In this document: in pieces, positions 53,444-61,129 of the stretch
How positions within the stretch are numbered: the stretch's first letter is position 1
Layout: the number at the start of each line of letters is the position of its first letter
NCBI GenBank assembly: GCA_024449915.1
Contig: JAMZAV010000026.1
Coordinates: forward strand, 682,001 to 746,000
From: Sweltsa coloradensis
Lineage: Eukaryota; Arthropoda; Insecta; Plecoptera; Chloroperlidae
Direction of reading: 5' to 3'
DNA: 64,000 nt
Position numbers and translations under genes: made by a program
The notes under the pieces: model-generated
What the model was told of the DNA's origin: nothing
The model's input: only the letters and a program-made list of their open reading frames with translations
Database searches by the model: none

Positions 53444-54127
53444 AAACGAGGGAGCGGAGCGACTGAGTGTCTCCATTCAACTCGAACGGCTCTCATTCTG
53501 TGATTCTGTCTGTCTGTCTGTCTGTCTGTCTGTACGTCGAAAATCAGCCGTACCGCTGAACAGATTGGGCGAAATTTTAAACAGACATCCGGTACGAGTT
53601 TACTATAAGAACTGTTAACAAAATCAGCTAGATCCATTGCGATTTAATCTTACAATAAATAAAAATGTGATTTTAAAATATCGATGGCAATTGTTTAATA
53701 GCAGTTAGCGGGACGAGGTTGACGTGGCCTGCATGGCCTAGTGGTAAGCATTTAGCCAACCGCGCGGAGGATTGGGGTTCGATACCAGTTCGTTCGAACT
53801 TTTATTATATTTTTACAACCCACATATTTTTTTTGAGGGGTGTTAAATGGGAAATAAAAATTATGTGATTTTGTTTTATCTTCGACATTTATTAATGTTT
53901 CACGCTAATACGTTTTGAACACGATTCGCATTTTGAATGTTCAATTTAAAGTAGGGAAACGCCAAAGTCGATGTTAAACGAGTGAGTGAGCCAAGTGTTG
54001 AGTACCCGGGAACATCTCATTTCCTCCCATATACCCAAGGCTGGATCTAGCCTAGTATGGGGAATGATACCGGTTACTATTTACACATGGCACTCGTTTA
54101 ACAACGACTTTGGCGTTTCCCTAGTTG
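53444..54127 (+). repeat. Composite unit 3, hairpin core inverted
   Basis: It keeps the order of units 1 and 2, including the tRNA-like block (53720-53795; GGCCTAGTGGTAAGCATTTA, GGGGTTCGATACC). The fold-back at 53952-54127 has the same arms but its core reads GGAACATCTCATTTCCTCCC ... TATGGGGAATGATACC, the reverse complement of the core in units 1 and 2. A 78-codon minus-strand frame in the block is not a gene. Confidence 0.9.
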
Positions 54128-54129
54128 TA

Positions 54130-55005
54130 TCATATGTCAAGTTCAAACGTGAAAAAATAATATTATTTAGTGTTTTTGGTAACTGGAAAAAGCCATAGAA
54201 TTCACAATTACCAGTATTTTACATTTATTTGATTACGTGGAAATTTGGTGCTATATTAATATATCTATGCTTATGTCCTTTGTAAATAACCGCGGTATCA
54301 ATTTTCTTTGAAGTAAATAGGAGATCAATAAGTCTTCTTCAGTGTATATAAAATTCTAATGCCCAAGTGATTTTTAAGGGGCATTTAACATTGTAAAACT
54401 GGTTGGCTGAAACTTCTCCGATAGTCTTAAGCGACATGCTGGTTCTATCGACCATGTTATACTCTGATGAACTGGGGAGGAGACGGCATCAAACGATCTA
54501 TTCTATATAATATCCTATATTGCCTTAGGAAACTAATGCTGCATGCTCCATCTGGCTGGCTCGAGGTGATGTGTTTAACTATTAATGTTCCCCGTCTCGT
54601 GCGGTAAGTGACGGAAACAGGAATAATACACTCCTCCGAGTCTGAGCTAAGGCTGGCTCAGAAGGTTAATTACATCGTCTGATTGCCTCCAAATATAGAA
54701 GACGCCGACGGTACTGCAAGCAAACACACACAAACAAACACACATACGCTAGACTTAAAGTTAGTCGCTGCTTCCATTGCAGAAGGTCTAGGGCTCGAAT
54801 CCCGCTATATAGAGGAATTTTTTTAACTTAATATGATGTGGACTTAAGTCCATCATTTACTTGGGAATGTGTAAACGGTGATTGGAATTTCTAGCAAATA
54901 AACTCTAAGGATGTTCCGAATTAGCCTTGTTGATTCTGGCGCTGTCCACGAGTAAAATCGTGTCCAGCTTGTTCGGCCGGTGTTTCCTATCTAAAATACA
55001 GATCT
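54130..55005. other. No gene; tRNA-like remnant at about 54750-54830
   Basis: Mixed DNA. At 54789-54805, TAGGGCTCGAATCCCGC is a B-box-like string followed by AGAGGAATTTTTTTAAC, like the family A junction with its T-rich body. Nothing else recognisable. Confidence 0.45.
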
Positions 55006-55008
55006 CTA

Positions 55009-55131
55009 GTTGGTCATACGCTCGTCGATATTCGGTGCCAACAGGGTGTTTTAAATTTAATGTCCCCCACTGAAAGTCAGTTATTTTGACTGAGTATGGG
55101 TAGACTAATAAATACGAATGTTTTTTTATTT
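55009..55131 (+). repeat. SINE-like repeat, family B, copy 4
   Basis: TTGGTCATACGCTCGTCGAT, GGTGCCAACAGGGTG, CCCCCACTGAAAGTCAGTTA, GGGTAGACTAATAAATACG, then T-rich. It preserves the order of the copies at 9770 and 26149. Confidence 0.75.
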
Positions 55132-56250
55132 TTTAATTGTATTTTAACACACATTCGTACACACACTCCGCGGCATCAAGATGTGAGACGCTCCTCTCTC
55201 TCCGAGTCGTTAAAACAGGGAGTAAAAGAAAGTGCTGTAACGTTTTACTGGTTCCTGGGGGAACTCATCCGGAAACACTTGACTGACAACACTTACACTC
55301 TGCACTTAACACGCACTTGGCACCGCCGCTAGACTCGACAGCGCTTGATAATTAGAACAATACGTATCCGACTGAGAGCCTTTCCGTTCCTCTGCCTATA
55401 CTCACCAAGACTTGGTGTTCGGCACATTCCTATTCCTGAAGCCATAAATCATGTCATGTGAATAATTCTGTGTAATCGCTCACAATGTATAAATGTCATA
55501 TGTTCAACATTTATCAAAGATGGATGGGTATTTGATCTATTTGACAGAATGTAAAATACTAGAAACTATAGAGTGTTTTGTATTTAATATCTGGAATCAA
55601 TTTGTGGAAAAGTTCTACGATAGTTGCCTCGTGAGAAATTTCTGATGTAATAATGGTTTATGCAAAAAAAAAAGTTAACTGTGAAATACTATTTTAAAAT
55701 ATTATATTGAAAAAGTGGTAGATTTGTGTTTTTTCGAGACGATTTGACAACATAACAAAAAAACATAAGGCATTAAAGATTAGAATCTGTATTTCTATAT
55801 TTTAATGTTGTTCTTTAGTGTAAATGCAAATATACTAGTCAATATTAATCTCACAAGCTAAAGACGTGTCCACTTGCTTTCTACTACAAAACAAAACACA
55901 TTTCTTATATGAATACAGGAAGAGTTAGTTATTTCTTGGTCCGTATACATGTTTTGGTTTTATTGAAACCACTTAAAATAACATAAAACACAGGTGCTAA
56001 TAGATTTGAGAATGTGGATGGAATGTGGATAGATAATGTGTCTGTCTTTCTGGGTGTATTGCCTTCGCTGTTTATTCACGGCCGGTCGCGAATAGTGATG
56101 TTCGAAGGGTTAAACAAATAGACGCGAGGTCCTCGGTTGACACAATATTTCTGACGTCACATCGGGGGCTAAACAAACAACCCGCGCCTAATGGAAGAAG
56201 AGACGAGAAGATCGTGAAAACATTCCCGTAGACGGACGTGAATATTTCAA
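55132..56250. other. No gene supported
   Basis: AT-rich single-copy DNA with a CRE palindrome TGACGTCA at 56152-56159. A 78-codon frame (55096-55332) overlaps the family B end. Confidence 0.5.
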
Positions 56251-56254
56251 TGAG

Positions 56255-56545
56255 GCAGTCCTCGGTCCTCAGTCCCCGGTAATAGGTCTCCAGTTCTCGG
56301 TCATTGGTTCTCAGTAGTCGGTCCCAAATACCCGGTCATTGGTCCTCAAGTCCTCAGTCCAAGGTCCTTAGTCCTCAAGGCCTCGATCCTAGGTCCTCAG
56401 TATTCAGGACTGAGTCCTCAGTCTCCAGTCCTTGGTCCTCAAGTCCTCAGTCCTAGGTCCTTAGGTCTAGGTCCTCAGTCTCCAGTCCTTGGTCCTCAAG
56501 TCCTCAGTCCTAGGTCCTTAGGTCTAGGTCCTCAGTATTCAGTCC
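56255..56545. repeat. GGTCCTCAGTCC-type minisatellite with 57-bp higher order
   Basis: Short units such as GGTCCTCAGTCC, GGTCCTCAAGTCC and TCCAGTCCTTGGTCC are imperfectly repeated. From 56414 a 57-bp block (GTCCTCAGTCTCCAGTCCTT ... AGGTCTAG) repeats almost exactly at 56471. The region is pyrimidine/purine-skewed with no gene. Confidence 0.9.
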
Positions 56546-56940
56546 ATCTCTTGCAAAAATATTCTCGGCGAAGATCTGGGCTTTACTCTCATTCGTGTCA
56601 GGTGCTGTGTTTTAAATACTAATTATAATTACACTTGTAAACAGGACCGTTCCCCACTCGCCAGTCTTGTAAAGAAGAAGTAAACTAAAAACTAGAATAA
56701 AAAGTTTTGTTTCGGAGCCCGAACAACTTGTCTCAACTTTCAAGTACAATTAGCTGTAACTTGAACATTTAAAACGTAGTGTATGATTAAAGAGTGTAAG
56801 AGCTTGTTTAGTTATATAAATAGTTTTTAACTGTGTTTCTGGCAAAAGCTATTTATATTATAATAACTGTTAAATTTACATGTATACCTATGTTTGTTTT
56901 GTGTCCTATAAATTAAATTTGCTCTAGTGGAATGTATATT
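56546..56940. other. No gene supported
   Basis: AT-rich, nothing shared with the rest of the window. Confidence 0.4.
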
Positions 56941-56997
56941 CCACTGCCTCTTAGATGTTGCTCGTGGCTACCACGAGCAACATCTAAGAGGCAGTGG
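56941..56997. repeat. Perfect 27-bp palindrome of the CACTGCCTC family
   Basis: Left arm 56941-56967 (CCACTGCCTCTTAGATGTTG and CTCGTGG) and right arm 56971-56997 are exact complements around CTA. It is longer and cleaner than the 4000-4040 copy and shares the CTCGTGG loop-proximal sequence. Confidence 0.95.
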
Positions 56998-57059
56998 TAT
57001 ATTCTGTTGCAAAATAAAGGCTTAATAATAATGTGTTATCTCATTTAAAAGAAATGGTG

Positions 57060-57130
57060 TTGCATAGTTAAAAATTGCACAACAAAAAGTTCCGAGTTCG
57101 ATTTCCAGCAACGACAAGATTTTTTCAATG
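57060..57130 (+). repeat. tRNA-like remnant
   Basis: AGTTCCGAGTTCGATTTCCA at about 57088-57107 is B-box-like, followed by GCAACGACAAGATTTTTTC like a family A body. The A box is not evident. Confidence 0.4.
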
Positions 57131-57214
57131 TTGTGAATTATATTTTTAAATTAATGTAAATAGGAGCATGGGATCTTAAATGTCGAGAGGGAAGAAATTA
57201 AAACACGGGAGTAC

Positions 57215-57420
57215 TAAAAGGGAGCGAAGCTACTTAATCAACAGATCGGCGAAGAAGAATACAAAAATAATATAATTTGTAGTACATTTGGTGGGGGTGC
57301 CGGGTCATACATTTTCAAACTTTCTGGGGGGGCTAGCTACGCCCTCCTTAACCCCAGGGTCACGAACAAATATTCTGCATTAACCTTGTTAAAAGGCAGT
57401 GCCAACAAAAAAATCATGTT
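57215..57420 (+). repeat. Dispersed repeat with the 18-bp motif
   Basis: GGGAGCGAAGCTACTTAATC, AACAGATCGGCGAAGAAGAA, a core with one change at 57288-57305, CATTTTCAAACTTTCTGGGG, GGCTAGCTACGCCCTCC and GCAGTGCCAACAAAAAAATC. This is the plus-strand counterpart of 24236-24600 and the best reference for the family. Confidence 0.75.
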
Positions 57421-59470
57421 AATGGGACTTGGTTCTCGATTTTAATCGTGAGACGTGAACGGACGGATTGAAAAGTGATGATTATATTGAACGTGGAGGC
57501 GGGTTGGCGGGAAGCGGCGTGGAGTTATTGTAAGGACCTGACGCCCCCCCCCCCCCTACACCTAGACCTCACATTATCTTTACATTAGCCTCATTAGCGA
57601 CGTCGTTGGGACAGAGCCGAGCACCGGTATGTAGATTGAGACGACTCCCCCCCCCCCCGCTCGCTCCACAGCCTACTTTGTTTCACACATCAGCCATCGA
57701 TCTCTCTATCATATTCGCACCACCGCGCTTTTTTAAGCAGCCCAGCCCACTCGCGTCTACATATACAACCAACCCGTCTGACAGACAGTAAGCATCACTT
57801 CCGCGCTGTTTCACGACACACCCATGCGAGTGTGGAAGTGAGGATCAGGAGCGCAGAAGGTGTTCGGAGGGTAATGGCTGGATTAGACTCGGCTTTCACC
57901 TCGTACAAAGCCGGCCAACTCGGGGGAGAAAGTTTGTTTTCGTATAAAAGTCTAGACTTTAGTATACGTGGAATATTACTCCCCTGGTTCAATGCTCAGC
58001 GGCGCAGATACACGGTTCAGTAGGTTTTATTAGTCAAAGGGAAACGGTGACTCAGTTTAGATCTCACTTTGCACGTGGATAAGTCGTGCGTCCGAAGTCG
58101 CAGGGATAACATATGATATTAGATATGTTACCAGCGATATCATCCGTGGGATAAAAATAAATTTTCGTCTCAAAACTCTCTCCAGGGTACACATCAGCTT
58201 AGCAATGCAGGTGTTACTACTGTCTTAAGGTCACGTATGTAAGACATTCAGTAACTCATCTCGTCCTACTTAGGATATTGTTGTCATTTCGAAATGTCAC
58301 ACGGAACTACAATTAACAATATTTCGTGCAGAACAAGGATTATGATTGTCTTCCTTAGTGACTGTTTTAAAATGGTGTACACAGCTTTTGCCACCAGTTA
58401 TCTTGGTCACCGTTTAATAGCTCTGTTTTGCCAGGCATGTCATGTCCTCTTCTCATTCCATCATGCATCTTGCTTCTTCCCACCATCTAGCGCATTCTTC
58501 CTCTTTGCTTTCTTCCCGTAGCTTTTCTGCTTCAACTACTTCCCACCATTCGCCTCTCTTCCTATTGGTTGACACTTGACCCTGCCACCTATCTTTTGGT
58601 TATTATATCACTCATAATTCTCACATGTATATACCAAGGCAACTCAAAATGTAAACAAAAAACAAGTATGATATACTTAGAAAGTCTCTTGGCTTTTTTG
58701 TTGTTTGGTTCATCAACAAATTTTCAAACTTGACAACTATAAAAAGTTGCGAATCAATCAGATTATCGTCAGTTTGAAAAGCTTGTAACTAAATACCAAA
58801 TGCCTCTAAAGTTATAAACCAGCCAATGCGGGAAACTGTTTCAAAACGCAATTACAGATATTCGCCTCGTGACAAATGGTGTCCATTATTGTGCGTTGTG
58901 CGTGACCCAGTACGCACGCGCAGCTCATGGATATAACCGCCGCGTTACTCCGCAGCTTCCCGTGCATAATTCAGCCAACTCTCGGGGGGCGGAAAACCAG
59001 ACGGTTTCGTTTAAATTTCCTAAAACAAAAGAGACTTTTCAAATAGACCATTTCAAACAGATTTCCTTTGAGACAGTTCAATTTTGAGAAAATTGAGTTT
59101 GTCATTGAAATATTCATCTACATCGATTCGCTGTAATGTCGCGGAAGGTCTTAGAAGAGGGTGGGGAAGAGGGGTGGGGGGGGGGGCGTCGTTTGCTGTG
59201 GCTCGAGCACACTTTCCCATTAAACTTGTAATGTAAACGAATGTTTTATATCTCTGCAGTAAGATACTTGAAAACAAACTTACGAAATAATTTATTTACT
59301 AGATCTCTTGGAAAATCGTCTGCGAGCATTATTTAAAAGTATGGTTAAAGAATAGAAAAACGATATTTTACTCTCTTCTAATTTATTTCCATAATAATAA
59401 AGTATTTTATAATTTTATCGGGGCTCTGATGGAATGCTCCGCTTCAGTTCGCCAAGATGTGTTTGAAAAG
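57421..59470. other. No gene supported; GC-richer at 57540-58000
   Basis: C13 and C12 tracts (57544-57556, 57647-57658) and a GC-richer stretch to about 58000 with overlapping frames on both strands (61-65 codons). It could be a promoter-like region, but I see no exon pair. A pyrimidine-rich patch lies at 58440-58560 and a G11 tract at 59176-59186. Confidence 0.4.
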
Positions 59471-59525
59471 TCTCCCACTGCACAGTTATGTGACTGAATG
59501 GGTGGACTCTAAATACGATTTTTAA
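59471..59525 (+). repeat. Family B 3' piece
   Basis: TCTCCCACTGCACAGTTATG, TGGGTGGACTCTAAATACGA, then TTTTTAAATTTATTTA, matching the 3' half of the copy at 9770. Confidence 0.65.
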
Positions 59526-59529
59526 ATTT

Positions 59530-60880
59530 ATTTATTGTCAAAAGGAGTTTGCTACTTTAATTTAGGATTGTTACGCAAAAAACAAGAGAGTTTTGTTGAT
59601 CTCATACTTTAGAGAGTTCAGATCTAGCAATTGGTCTCCCATCTTGTAGCACGTCGCTTCGATTAGTCTTCTCTGATAATAGTATTTAAAAATACATACA
59701 TACATAAATAGTAATGAAGTGCATTAAGAGGCCGCTACACTGTGAAAGGTGAAATTAAAAAGTGAATTGAAATTATAATCTTTAATGTTTTCCCAGTCAC
59801 TACAGATGTTTATCGAAAATCAAATTATGATAAACGAATAACCTTATGTGATATCTACATTTTTTTTTCAAGTAAATGAAATCGAACGAAGTATAGCCTT
59901 GAGATGCATTTCGTGTTAATTTACTTAACAATAATGAAAAGGGTTCTTCTTTTTGGGGAAAGTTTTATTTATGTTTTGTTTGTTTTCCTAGTATGACGAC
60001 AAAATGAAATGGCCAGTAAACTATGCTTTCTACACGCCTGCACCTTTCCCTGTTAGAACGAGATGTATCCTATCCTACACCTTTCCCTGTATGAATATTT
60101 TCCCCCCCCCCCCCCCGTGTATAACGACCGCTTTTAAACCCAATCATCAATGTAAAATGTGTTTAATTTGAGACCTTACCCTCGTTCAATGTGTCCGATT
60201 TTGCCTTACACCACAAACTTCCCACTCTACCCGGCACCTCCACCAAAACTCTAAGATATGTTCTATTTATTGTGTTCTATGATACAAGAGCACGCGGCTA
60301 GGTTTCATGTTACTGAACAAGCACAAATAATCAACCTGGGCTGAATTATCGATAACACCGCAATCAGCAAACAAACTGTTTATTACAATTTTGCATCGAT
60401 CATGAGCTGAATTTCACGCTTTAAAAATATTAAAATAAATTACTTTTAACTTTGTGTATAGGCTATACGTAACCTTTTCCACGAACATAACAAGTTCCAC
60501 GAAATATTTCCTGAAATAGTAAATATTAGTAATAACCAAGGATGGCAGAAAAGGCAGGCTAGTTGTAAATTCCATTTCCGTTAGCCAATTCGATGTAAAT
60601 GCTAATGTTTGATTGCAAAAATGAAACAAAAAGGCTCACAATACTTGATGTCATATTCTTATTTGTGAGGTTACATGAGATGTGTTTTTAACTTTTAGAA
60701 CTCACATGATTACAAATTTTATTTTATTTCTTTTATTTCTTTATATAATTGTTTTAACACATGGATGCGTTATAGGTTGCTAGAAAAGGGCATAGCCCCA
60801 TTCACATTTATGATTATTAGTAGTGTGTTTTACAATAATTACTGACCATTTCCAGGGACTGCTTGCTATAAGACTATAAT
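59530..60880. other. No gene; one 18-bp motif copy
   Basis: AT-rich DNA with a C15 tract at 60102-60116 and an exact core ACCCGGCACCTCCACCAA at 60229-60246 (minus orientation). A 71-codon minus-strand frame (60414-60629) is unsupported. Confidence 0.5.
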
Positions 60881-60882
60881 TT

Positions 60883-60935
60883 CTCAACTTTATTAATCGG
60901 GAAACACTCCCGTAGGTGTAATGAAAAAGGACTAT
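60883..60935. repeat. CGGGAAACACTCCCG repeat
   Basis: TTTCTCAACTTTATTAATCG, GGAAACACTCCCGTAGGTG and TAATGAAAAAGG match the block at 29938-29980. The GGGAAACACTCCC centre is conserved exactly. Confidence 0.65.
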
Positions 60936-61022
60936 AATTATTTCATATCATTGTATGCATTCTAATTTCTTGTCAAATTTACTATTACTCCGTGTAGTAA
61001 GTAAGATAAGATAACAGCTGAA

Positions 61023-61070
61023 GCAGTTAAATGGCTGAGTGGGTAGACTCGAAATGCGATTTAAAAAATA
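61023..61070 (+). repeat. Family B 3' piece
   Basis: GGCTGAGTGGGTAGACTCGA then AATGCGATTTAAAAAA, a short 3' remnant just before the satellite. Confidence 0.5.
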
Positions 61071-61129
61071 TATATATATTTAGTGTCCTCAATAACATAT
61101 TAAAGCATAAATACAGTTGCGTATGGTAT

